A stretch of DNA of 64,000 bases from contig JAQIFP010000005.1 of the NCBI GenBank assembly GCA_030141585.1, positions 124,001-188,000 on the forward strand, in the 5' to 3' direction. The notes beneath the pieces were generated by a model that saw nothing but the letters and a program-made list of their open reading frames with translations, was not told the origin of the DNA and ran no database searches. The DNA is from Ophryocystis elektroscirrha (lineage: Eukaryota; Apicomplexa; Conoidasida; Neogregarinorida; Ophryocystidae). Positions 47,477 to 58,519 of the stretch are shown here, one piece after another (position 1 is the stretch's first letter; every line of letters begins with the position of its first letter). The translations under genes were made by a program, and so were the position numbers.

Positions 47477-48032
47477 TAAAATTAAGAAAAAATTTATTTT
47501 AGTCTTTAATAAATTTTATGCTATAAGTTATTTAATTTAATTCATTCAGTAATTAATATTTTTGTCGTCTAATTCCTGTAACCATACATATATATATATA
47601 TGTATATATATATGCGTATAATAATTAATTTTTGGATCTGAACCTACTAATTTTTGAAAACAATAACAAGAATTTTAGAGCAAACCACCCTGTTTTGTGG
47701 CGATACACAAAATTTTACAACATTGTTCATATTAACAAAATTTTATGATATGGTCTTTTTCGTAAATCGGTAACTTTAGCTTAAATGGAACACTAATTTA
47801 TCTATGAGAGGCAAGTTATAGGTATATTAATTACTATAAAAGATAGATTATAAAAACTTTGTAAATAAAACTATTATTCCGTCAAATAAAATCGTTAATT
47901 CAGTAACTTATATGTATGATAAGGGTGAGGCAATCAAAAATTTTGATAAAGTTATAATTAGATCAATATTCAACAATACCACCGTCAAACATTTATTCAC
48001 CAATTAATTCCTGCTTATCGCCTGAATCTTCA
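47477..48032. other. Intergenic with (AT)n repeat
   Basis: About 550 bp between two plus-strand genes, the longest gene-free stretch here. It has a (TA)n run at about 47586-47615 and scattered AT-rich tracts, no open frame and no RNA gene recognised. It should hold the terminator of the methyltransferase and the metacaspase promoter. Confidence 0.4.
47586..47615. repeat. (TA)n microsatellite
   Basis: Alternating T and A broken once by G and once by GC, intergenic. Confidence 0.85.
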
Positions 48033-50212
48033 ATGACTCCTATAAATTCATTAAACTTGAATTCGAGGACACAAAAAAACCAGTCAAATATAATTGAATC
48101 TTCTGCTCACCTATACGAATGCAAAAACGTGTCAGACGATTATTCAAGACAATTTTTATTGAAACCCTACTTGTCCGAAAGACTGCCGACTAAAAAAGCG
48201 GTTATAGTTGGCTTGAATTATGTTTTGACTCCAGATATATTATTGCGCGGCGGCTGTAATGACGCAATTGCCACAGCATTGACACTTGTTAATTTATGCG
48301 ATTTTGCACCTGAAAATATCATTTTGCTTATTGATAGTTTTCCGAATAGTTGCTACTCAACTTTAGTTTCTTCAAAATCTGAACAATCTGGAAAATTTAT
48401 ATCCTGGAAAGATCGTCAGCCTTCTAGAAGAAATATATTATTGTAACATACTGCAACTTTAATTGCAAATTTTAGAGCTTTAAATTGGTTGAGATCAGAA
48501 ACCATTCCGGGAGACGTCCTTTTTTTTTATTTTGCTGGTCATGGTATTCAAGTTGATGATATGTCTGGTTGGGAAGGCGAGGGTTACGACGAAGCGATTT
48601 TGCCAATGGATTTCTATGGCGAGGAAGTAAACGCTATAACAGCAGTAATGATTCGAAATGTAAGATACGATGAGTTAAGTTAGTAAATTAATATCCATTT
48701 TTTCTAATTTCAAACGCTTGATGCCTTAGATATTATTAAATGTTTCGAATGATGTTCAAATAACTATAGTTCTTGATTGTAATGGTGGCCAAACTATGCT
48801 GGATCCCACAGGCACAGGAAAATGGAGTTACATTAAAGGAGTCAAGCAAAGAGGTGTTTGGCCTTTGATAACCGACGCAACGGATAAAATGGCTAGTATG
48901 TTCATAATCTGTTTGTAAATAAATATAGGAGCAATTTATGATTCTACACCTTGGACGGACAAAGGTACGTGTATGCTTCATAACTTTTTTATTATCAGCA
49001 ATGAAACGAAGAGGAGCTCGGCCAAGGTTTGTTCCTGGAGTTGACGTCAACAGTACACAAGAATTACTTGATCCTACATTACAAAAAGTAAAGCAAGCAG
49101 TCTGGGATTTTTAATAGACTTTTTAGGCCAATACTGCTACGACTAGTAAAGTTAGAGGTTTTATGTTTGCTGCAGCCCGTAAATAAATCTACTTAAAATT
49201 AAATTTATAGCTTGGTCGCAATGTGCAATTGAAGCAAAAATGAGTGCAATAAAAATAGTCGCTGTATCATCTGACGGAAAAATCGTTTCAAATCTTCAAG
49301 ATTCTAAGCAGTCTGCATATCACGGTATTTCTGTCAGTTATTTTAAATTATTTAGGGACATTTACATGGTGTTTTATAAATGCTTTAATTGACTTGATAG
49401 TGAATAGTATATTAGAAACAAGTTCTAAAAAAGTTACCTTTAAGCGTTTGATTAAAGAAGTCGAGTATAGAATTAATTTATGTCGCACATCGGAGAAAGG
49501 GTTGCCTAAATTAAATCAAAAACCGGAATTGACGTTTTATCGTTCAGGAGGAAGTGATTGCTCTGATTTCATATTTTGGCCGTTCGGTGGATCCAGAGCT
49601 GATGTGCCTTATTCATTTAATAGGAGACAATGTAATGTTTGCTTCAAGTAAATTATTTATTAAATTAAATCAACATATAAGATAAAATAATTTATAGTTA
49701 ATGTACTTAAATGTTTAAATTTAGCTTCTTGGCCTTGGATTGTTCAAGAACAACAGTTTTTATCTACTTGGGAGGCTGAAGAGCAACTTAGATGTGCTAG
49801 TGAGAACAAAAGGCGAAACGATCCTACATTTCACCAATACAACAAATCGAATGGAATGCTAACTGGTAAAAATGTTAGTGGTACTCATTTAGTAAATTCC
49901 CATGTTGACTTAGATAAAGTAAGTAAAATGATAGTATTTTTGCGACTACTAAAGGTTCAGCGTTGCTACATTCACCCTCTAAACTCACAATACGTTAAAG
50001 TAAAAAAGCGAATAGTACGAAATAAATTATAGAATTTAAACAATCATAATATATTGCCTGATGTGATATGCCGTTCGCAAAAAAATTTTGATAGTATTCA
50101 AAGAAATGTTGTTTTACACAAGGAAAATTATCCCTCTTTAAAGCCAAATATGATGTTTTATAACTCCCATCCTGAATGTATCTCTCAATCATTTAATTAC
50201 AAAGTTGCATAA
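48033..50212 (+). CDS. Metacaspase homologue (C14) with displaced active-site cysteine
   Basis: About 60 polar residues precede the p20 domain: LPTKKAVIVGLNYVLTPDIL, GGCNDAIATALTLVNLCDF and GDVLFFYFAGHGIQVDD (catalytic His codon 48540-48542), then GEGYDEAILPMDF. The catalytic segment reads TIVLDCNGGQTMLDP. Where metacaspases have D-S-C-H-S-G, this has D-C-N-G-G-Q, so Asn sits at the nucleophile position and Cys is one place earlier (TGT at 48778-48780). The p10-like part is present: VRGFMFAAARWSQCAIEAK and HGTFTWCFINALIDLI. A C-terminal extension of about 150 residues (SWPWIVQEQQFLSTWEAEEQ; ends SQSFNYKVA) is unusual. Around nine exons with 31-80 nt introns. Family members cleave after Arg/Lys; this one is probably inactive or altered. 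Confidence 0.8.
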
Positions 50213-50271
50213 TCATCGAAATTTTTCGACAATAATTAAGTAATCTATTCTAGCTTGTATTTTTTTTTTTG

Positions 50272-50295
50272 TATATATATATATAAATATATATT
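50272..50295. repeat. (TA)n microsatellite between convergent genes
   Basis: Short alternating TA run between the metacaspase and AlaRS stop codons, which are about 150 bp apart. Confidence 0.85.
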
Positions 50296-50365
50296 TACAT
50301 AAATCTGAATTATTTAATGGGTTCGATCGCAAAGCATATATTGATATAAACAAAAAAAATCTAAT

Positions 50366-53300
50366 TTATATATTTTTCAAAATTTCATTTGTTAACTTTG
50401 CCAATAGTTCACTATTATTAGCCGGGAAACGAGCTTGAGCACAAACTTTTGACCCGCTTCCAGACCCACAGCTGGATTTTGATATAATTTGTGCCACTAA
50501 GTCAGAAGCATTCCAAATTTCAGATCTAGAATCACAGAGTAATGCTGTTTCAGATTTCATTTCAGAAATAATCACTAAAATTTTAGGATTTTTCGAATTA
50601 TTTTTGTAAATTGTTGAAATTAATGATTTCATAGCTTTAAAATTTCCTTTTAGTTCATTAGCAACAATGGCAGAAGCAAGAAAATCAGAATTTTGCCAAT
50701 CTTTTCCTATTTTGTTTGCTAAAAATTTTAACTCTTTAGCTTCATTTTTTTCCGCTGCTACCTGCAAATTAAATTTATTTTAATCAGAAATCGTACATTT
50801 TTTTTTATTATAGTCTCAACCAGACTCTGTAACTTTCTTTTTTCAAGAATTGGAATACTTTCTTTTCCATTTTTTATTTTATCACGAACTCTTTCCCATT
50901 CCTCTATGTTTTCGTGTATACCATGTTTCTCAAAATGTAGTAATTTATCTAATAATTTTTTCGTAAACTAAAGATTTTCATATATAATAAATCTATACTA
51001 AAATCTCACCAGTTTGCTTCTTAGAGCTTCAAGTCCTGTGGTTAGTGCAATTCTACGAACTCCTTTAGAAATTCCCTCTTCATAATACATGATAAAATCC
51101 TAAATTTAATTTTGCAATAAATTATTTTACATCTAGAATCCCACATGAATTGACATGAGTACCACCACAAAGCTCTGCAGAGGTAGTAAATCCGTCTGTT
51201 TTTTGTTCTTCAAACGCTTCAAAAGGAGCAGCAACTGATACAAATCGAACTGTTTGAGGATAAAATTCTGTAAATAAAGCTCGAAGACCTTCAATTTTGT
51301 TTGCAGAATCTAAATTAACGGTTGTCATATAAACCGGTGAGTCATTTTGAATAAATGAAGTGACACATGCGTATATCTGTTCAATTTCATTTTCTTCCAA
51401 AGGTTTAGAGGCAGTGAAATCTAAACGAGCTCTATTAGGTTCTACTATCGATCCTCTTTGATCACAATGACTACCAAGAACCTGTAATATTATTATTAAG
51501 TTTTAAGATTACCTTTCTTAATGCATAGTTCAACAAATGAACTGCTGTATGATTTTTAGCAATATGACTACGGCGTTCGTAATTGACTTCACATAATACG
51601 CTCATTCCTGTCTAAATAAAGAAATTATGTAAAGAAAAAATCAAAAGATTACCTGAATAGGAATATTTAACTGACAAATGTGAACTACGTAAGATCCAAT
51701 TTTTTTTACGTTTTCGACATTAATTCTTTTGTTATCTTCAATAATATAGATTGAGCCTGTGTCAGCAACTTGACCTCCACATTCTGCGTAAAACGAGGTT
51801 TTGTCTAGAATGACCCCGATAGTTCCGGAAACAGCAAGTTTTTTATGAAAACAGCCTTCGAACCATATAGCTTTAATTTCCGCTTGTATACGAACTCCAG
51901 AATTTTTTGCGGGTTCCCATTGATATTTAAAAATATCATCAGTAACTTCTATCCCAGATAATTCTTCTAAACGTTCAGGAGGTATAGAAAATTCTTTATC
52001 CTTGAATTTATTGTTTTCCGAAACCGTTCTGTGTGTCTTTGATCTAATAAATAAATAACATAAAAGAAAACAAACGCTAATTCAAATTCTTCAAGATTCA
52101 CAGTCATGCCCATTTCTTTTGCCATTAATTCTGTAAGATCTAGCGGAAAACCATAAGTTGAGTATAATTGGAAGGCAACTGTTCCAGGAAGTATCGTTAA
52201 TTTTCCATCATTTTTACATAAAATTTTTTCAGCAGTTTTATTAAATAAAAAAACACCCTAATCAACATTGCTCAGTATCAAACATACTTTATCTAATGTC
52301 AAGCTAAATAGCTCTTCTTCAGACTGAATAACATTTTTTATTTCACACATATGAGATTGAATCTCAGGGTACTCATGACCCAATATAGTGCCAACAGAAT
52401 CTACAAGTTTGTATAACCACGAGGCACAGGTTGCATTCATAATTTGCCTTCCATATCTTGCAGCACGTCTGATTATTCGCCGTAAAACATGTCTAAAACA
52501 AAAAACTGCTATTAATTTAATATTAGTTTGTAAAAAATATTAATGAAAGTTTGACAGATTACCCTCTTCCTTCATTGCTTGGATATATTCCATCTGCAAT
52601 ACCAACAACAAGAGTTCGAATATGATCTGATATAACTCGGTATGCAGTATCTATATTATCAATATCATCTTTACCCACCTGAACATATAAATTATTATAA
52701 GTAATTATTGCCGCAATTGATAGAAGTAATAATTATATTACCAAGCCTTGGTATGGTCTTAATCCGATTACAAGATCATTTATTTTTGAAATGATAGGTA
52801 TGAAAAGGTCAGTATCGTAATTGCTTGATTTATTTTGAATAATCGATACAATACGCTCCAATCCCATACCAGTATCAACACACAGCTTATTCAATTTATG
52901 CAATTTTTTGTCAGCACTTCTGTTGAATTGCATAAAAACTAAATTCCATATTTCTACTACATTACAATCATTTTTATTCAGCAAATGCTTTGCGTCTCTA
53001 TTCCCGATTCTATCATAATGAATTTCAGAGCAAGGCCCACAAGGACCTGACTCCCCCATTTCCCAAAAATTGTCTTTAGCACCAAAAGGTAAAATCCTTT
53101 CTAAAGGTAAATATTGTGCCCAAATTTGTTTAGCCTCATAATCTGCCTCCACATCAATTAATGATGGGTCACCCCCAAAATACGTTACATAAATTCTATT
53201 TGAAAATTACGATTTCAAATTTTAATTTATACCTGTCTTTAGGAAGTTTCCAGACATTTATCAATAAATCCCAAGCCATGTCAATTGCTTCTTTTTTAAA

Positions 53301-53627
53301 ATAATCTCCAAATGACCAGCTTCCAAGCATCTCAAAAAATGTATGATGATAAACGTCATAACCCACATCATCTAAATCATTGTGTTTTCCTCCAGCTCTT
53401 ATACATTTTTGATAATTTACAGCCCTATCTATTTCAATCAATGGTGACCCGTGTTCTAAGCAATTCAGTATTTTAGGCTTAAATTGATTCATTCCAGCAT
53501 TTATGAACAAAAGAGAGGGATCATTATGAGGTAAAACAGGTGAACTTGCCCAAAACTTGTGACCTTTTTCCTCAAAATACTTGACAAAACTTGAACGAAC
53601 ATATGCAGCAGAATTATTGTCACTCAT
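50366..53627 (-). CDS. AARS: Cytosolic alanyl-tRNA synthetase
   Basis: Starts at ATG 53627. The catalytic domain shows [76 protein letters not shown] and [15 protein letters not shown], then [14 protein letters not shown]. Next are [19 protein letters not shown] and [11 protein letters not shown]. The editing domain has [37 protein letters not shown] (HxxxH zinc site) and [11 protein letters not shown] (CxxxH). The C-Ala domain ends [18 protein letters not shown] and NEILKNI. All three class II motifs and the editing site are complete; length is about 950 residues. About eleven introns of 30-60 nt. It charges tRNA-Ala and edits Ser/Gly mischarging. Same strand as RPN1 upstream, 136 bp away. 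Confidence 0.95.
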
Positions 53628-53763
53628 TGTTACTGTCTGCTATTTTAAATTATTTAGTACTGTATTCATGTTATTTTCCGGATATTTCCAAATTAAAAAA
53701 AAAAAACTTAATTGAAGTGTTATTTAAACTAGTATAATTAATAAATCCTTTATTTAAATTAAA

Positions 53764-56700
53764 CTAATTTTTATTCAAAATTACTATACCCTCGAGAGGA
53801 ACGGTACAGTTTGGAAAAGAGTCAGAATTTCCCATTTCAATTCTATCAGTTTCGCTATATAAAACAGGTGTATTGTGAGTTTGAAATCCAGTAATTGTTT
53901 TTGGACAGCCCGCTTGGCCTGTTGTATCAACAGCCTATAATTATTTAAATTTATCAATTTAAATCTTACTTGTCCGATACGCACCACAACAGAAATCGGT
54001 TCCAGATTATTATCAACTGTTATTAAAGAATGTGTACGAGCGGCAAGAGCAAGAAAATATATTAAGTATGTATTTGACCTAAATTAGTGAAAACCACAAT
54101 ACAGCTACTTTTCAAGTGTATGGCGGAAATACAAAATGCTGTGGATGGCTATCAATAAAGAGGATAAAGATGTAATATTGATCAGATACCGATCACTTTG
54201 TAAAGGAGATAATGTCAATAAACCTTTTCCCATATATAATAAACCTTGCGAGATACGAACAAAATATAGTTTAGATTCATGTTGTTTATACAAATTTGCC
54301 AATTGTTGTAATAAATCCGCAATACGTGCATGATTTGTACCTAAACTAAATACAATTTTTTTTACTAATTACCAGCTCCCACTATGCCTAAAGCTATTAT
54401 CGCAAGTGTGCAGACTTCATAATTTGGGTCGTGTGAAAGGCGCGACAATACGTCTATTATAACAGACTTAGGATTACTTGGTGAAAGTAAAGCTAACGCT
54501 AATGGAACTGCAGCTCGAACATGAGGTTTTCCGTACTGCAATAAGTGATCCAGCAATCTAAGAATCATATCCATGCCTCCAAAAATTTATATATGTAATA
54601 GTTGTACCTATGTTTTCCCCTAGTGCTATCAATGGTAAAGCTAAAACTGTCGATGCTGCTGGCATATTTGATAAATTCAAGTTTAAATCTTCTTTAATAC
54701 TACTTGGCTGAGTTGAAAATTGATGCTCTGACTGAGGACAAAATTCAGTGCAATATTTCATAAACTTTTGAATCTAATTATATGATTAAATCATCACACT
54801 TTTACTTTTGACACGTCTCCAGAACCCGCAAAAGCAAACGCTTCTATGCATGAAATAGAATATTGAGCCATGGGATGATTTTTTATGGTAGACCTTTGAA
54901 GGTTATCAATAACATGTTCACAATCACTTTTTCTACAGAGTAATACAAGACCTAACGCTAAGCCAAAACAAAAATTTAAAGGATGAAGTTTTTTATTATC
55001 TAAAAAACGATCAATGATAGTTTGAGATAAAACTTCAATAGCAGATTCATTCGCAGTTGTTACAAAAGTCAATCCCAAAGCTATAGCCGAAAATGCGCTA
55101 ACTTCAATTGGTAAGTTTAAATCCATTATAAGAGGTACAAATAACTCGAGAAATTCATCTTTTGGAACATTTGCGTAAGAAAAAGCTAATGATAATATTG
55201 CTCCTATTTTTTCGCTCAAACACTCACTCTCCTGTTTGAAAAATATATATTATCACAAACTAATTACAATGATATTTGCATAAAATGCGAGAGGATGAAT
55301 TTTTTCAGCTAAGTCAGTAGATATCAAACCGCTTGCCATTAAAGCTCCTGTTTTGATGTATATATCATTTGAATTCAGATGTTTATTGATAATTTTAGAG
55401 CCATTCTCAATGTCCCATTTATAAATCAATCCTATTATAGGAAAGCAAAGCAATAAATTTACCTAATGAAGCTATCGCAATTAAAAGACTTTGCTCCTTA
55501 TTCATGTGAATCCAATCATTTGTTATCAATAAATCACTCCCAAACCCCATATTCACAAAGCCGTTGACAATCGAAGATGTTACATTTTCCTTAACCATGA
55601 GTAGCATATTAGAAGTTGCTGTGAAAATATAAGATTTGTAACAATTACAATGACTTAAAGTGCGGGTTTTGTAAACATCTTCAGGAAGTTTTGGTTCAAT
55701 TACTTCAAGCTCCTGAGTATATTATATATACTGCAATAATTTTTACTTTAGCAAGATATTTATAAAACTTGAGTATATGCTTATTTTCTATAATTGACGA
55801 TAAAATAGTATCAGAGTTTGGGTTTAATTCTTGGGGGCTTAGAAGATAACATCTTATATCCATCAAAAAATAACAAAGCTGTATCTTTGATAGTTCATTA
55901 TCGCATTTCTTGAAGATTTCCAGCAATTTTTCTTTGTCATTCAATTTAATTGCTACACGACCTGCTTCACACCACAATTTCTAATTAAGAATGATGAAAA
56001 TTGCTATAACATACTAAATTCATTGATATATTGTACACAACAGTTAAAGCACATATATAATCATCAGGGATTGCTGTATAGTCTGCGTATGCCAACAAAT
56101 ACTGTGTGACTTTAGAATAATTACGGAGATCAGTATACTAAATGCGGTTTTTTTCGAGAAATCTCATACCTGAATGATATGTTCTACGTGTTTAAGTTCT
56201 ATAAGTAAATCAATTGCATCTACTTCATTGCGATGTTGTATGTAAAAACCTATGATTTGAAAAACAATAAATAGCAGATCCTACATAATCAACAAATAAA
56301 AAAAAAATTCCAAATTAACTTACTTCAATTGAAAAAGAATCAGTGGTATCTGTGTTCACATGAGTTTCTTGTTTTGAAAAAAAGTTGTCTCGTCGTGACT
56401 CATATTCTGCTACAATTTGAGTGCTAATATATTGAAGATATTCGTGACCCCAGCTCGTCAAATCACTACAACAGCCTTCTAGAACGTATTTTAGAGACTT
56501 TCTTTCAGGATCCGAAAATGTAGAGCAAAGAACCGATAAAATAGTGGCCAGTTGTTTCTATCAATACTATTCAGAATAAAAATTGTATACTTTAATCGGA
56601 TGTTTGCTTTCTAAGCTTTTGAAAACATTTTCCAGTTCTTCAAAATGCTGTCGCAAAACTTTCAACACTCTGGGAACTAAATATATTCAATTTTGTGAAA

Positions 56701-56923
56701 AAAACCATTACCTGAAACCATACTAGCAGTAGCTTCTTGCAAAAACTTTGCTAACTGATTCACTGATAGCAGAGAAATAGTTTCATTTTGGTCTTTAAGT
56801 CTTGTTATCAAAAGATCAATTTCGGATTGTATTTGATGGTCATTTTCAAGCTTGTAAAACAATAAATCAAAAAATGCAGTAATCACAAAACTTAACTATA
56901 GTTTCATAAAGTAAAAAATTCAT
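53764..56923 (-). CDS. RPN1: 26S proteasome regulatory subunit RPN1 (PSMD2)
   Basis: The N-terminus (best start ATG 56923, short exon) gives [20 protein letters not shown] and [15 protein letters not shown], then [20 protein letters not shown]. Next comes the PC-repeat toroid: [58 protein letters not shown] and [20 protein letters not shown]. Then follow [20 protein letters not shown] and [19 protein letters not shown]. The conserved C-terminus reads [25 protein letters not shown] and [12 protein letters not shown] (stop 53764-53766). About 880 residues, typical of Rpn1. It sits in the proteasome base and docks ubiquitin-like domains and Ubp6. About fourteen introns, mostly 30-40 nt. The first exon and the region 56,000-55,980 are the least sure. 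Confidence 0.92.
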
Positions 56924-57338
56924 GTTTAAAATACAACAAATTATACATATTCATACGTTTTCTAGCATTTCGGTATATTGTTTCTTTAATAATGAACACT
57001 TAATTATCTTCAGGTACGATCTGGCAATTAATCTTGTTCTTTCAGTAATAAATTTTTGGTTTAAGCTAAAGAATTTTAAGCAGTTATTGATTAGTCATAA
57101 TGGGTAACAGCTAAAATTCATATTGTAATATTATAATAAATAAATAAGTGTAGTAAATTGTGTTGCTACGAGGCTAATTGTTTAAAATTTCAGTCTTTGC
57201 TAATTTATAGCGCAAATTATTTTTTTTTTTTATAATTTAGATGTTCAATATCCTTATACAATTAAAGTTGTAATTATAATTCGACAATTCTGTTACTCAA
57301 TCTTTAATATTCAGGTTTGCCATATCTAGTCGTAAAGT
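56924..57338. other. Intergenic between divergent RPN1 and UEV genes
   Basis: About 415 bp with T- and A-tracts; an open plus-strand frame at 56922-57107 is AT-rich and without support. Presumably a shared promoter region for two ubiquitin-pathway genes. Confidence 0.4.
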
Positions 57339-57955
57339 ATGAATTTTTCCAATAACGAAGTGGTAACAACAACGTAGTTTTTTGAGTATTTGCAGATAAA
57401 AATTCCACGAAGTTTTCGATTATTAGACGAATTAGAACGAGGGCAAAAAGGCCACGCAGCTGATGGCGTTTCCTATGGATTAGAAAATCCCGAAGATATT
57501 TCGTTAACTACGTGGAGCTGTACTATATGTGGTCCTCATTCTGTAACATAGTTTTATAATAAAAATTTAAATTAGACAGTATTTGAAAACCGAATTTATT
57601 CTTTAACATTAGAATGCGGTCCTAATTACCCTGATGAAGCTCCAAGTGTAAGATTTAACTCAAAAATTAACTTACCCTTTGTTGATTCACAAGGAAAGGT
57701 GAGAATCACAATATAAAGTTATAAATAGTTTTTTTCTGGATTAAATATTATATGATATAATTCTATATGTTATTTTATAGTTTTATTTCAAGAAGTTTAT
57801 CAAATTTATATTTATAGGTTTCCAATAAGTGCGACTTTTTAAAAAAGTGGAATCATACTTGTACAATTGAATACATTTTAGTACATCTTCGCAATGAAAT
57901 GACTTTTCCATCAAATAGAAAGTTACAACAACCGCCTGAAGGAGAACTCTATTGA
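57339..57955 (+). CDS. UBE2V: Ubiquitin-conjugating enzyme variant (Mms2/Ube2V)
   Basis: Start ATG 57339 (MNFSNNE), a 36-nt intron, then [40 protein letters not shown] and ICGPHS, a 33-nt intron, [37 protein letters not shown], a longer intron of about 120 nt, then [18 protein letters not shown] and [11 protein letters not shown] with stop TGA 57953-57955. The fold matches UBE2V/Mms2 closely. As in all UEVs there is no catalytic Cys in the position where an E2 has one. The partner of a UEV is Ubc13, with which it makes Lys63-linked ubiquitin chains in DNA damage tolerance and signalling. Length about 140 residues, normal. Confidence 0.93.
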
Positions 57956-57989
57956 AATGAATCCAAATGTGACTTTGTATATATAAAGA

Positions 57990-58385
57990 TCAATTTTTTC
58001 TTGGTTTTTTCTTGGGTCTTAATTGATTCGAATGTCCGCATTTTCTTTTACGACAGTTAGTTGCTTTAGGTGGCAATCTAGCATAGCATTTTCTACATAT
58101 CATTTTTTCACAATTGAACTTTTTGGCTAGTTGCATTAATGATGGCTCTATGGTTCCACCAAAAAGTCTGCAAACTAGATTTAAAGTGGCAAATTCTTTT
58201 ATTTTATAATTTTTGAGTGGTAAATTATCTTCTTCTAAAATTATGCCATTGAAATACAACACAAGATCATCAACTGGAATCAATTCATTAGCAGAAATTC
58301 TTGTTTTGAGTTCACTGAGTGATTCGTTCAAACTTGCTTCATACACAGCCACTTGGTTGGCTAGATTTCGTAAAAATATTTGCAT
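57990..58385 (-). CDS. RPL40: Ribosomal protein L40 fused to a degenerate ubiquitin
   Basis: A single exon of 131 residues. Residues 78-131 are a well-kept eL40: [54 protein letters not shown], with all four zinc-binding Cys. Residues 1-77 align with ubiquitin but have drifted far: [39 protein letters not shown]. One residue is inserted after position 50. Ile44 is Tyr, Arg42 is Val, Lys48 is Ile, Lys63 is Glu, Lys6 is Arg, Lys11 is Gln, Lys29 is Arg, Lys33 is Asn; only Lys27 survives. Arg74 is Phe, while the terminal GG is kept, so a protease could still release L40. It is convergent with the UEV gene, 34 bp away. Confidence 0.9.
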   Translation of the reverse strand: MQIFLRNLANQVAVYEASLNESLSELKTRISANELIPVDDLVLYFNGIILEEDNLPLKNYKIKEFATLNLVCRLFGGTIEPSLMQLAKKFNCEKMICRKCYARLPPKATNCRKRKCGHSNQLRPKKKPRKN

Positions 58386-58496
58386 TGCCGAAAAATATAG
58401 GAAAGTCTGTAAAGTGTCACTTGGGACAGAAAAACACTAAATTTTATATATGATTTAAATTACAACATAATTTAATTTCTAATAGATTACTAAATT

Positions 58497-58513
58497 TATA
58501 TATATATATATAT
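58497..58513. repeat. Short (TA)n run next to the NUP93 stop
   Basis: Alternating TA of 17 bp just beyond the NUP93 stop codon. Confidence 0.7.
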
Positions 58514-58519
58514 TATACT

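Noticed and set aside
49995..50192. Minus-strand open frame of 65 codons
   Set aside because: Antisense to the final metacaspase exon, which continues the spliced frame to 50212.
54136..54333. Plus-strand frame of 65 codons and similar frames inside RPN1
   Set aside because: Antisense to conserved PC-repeat exons of RPN1.
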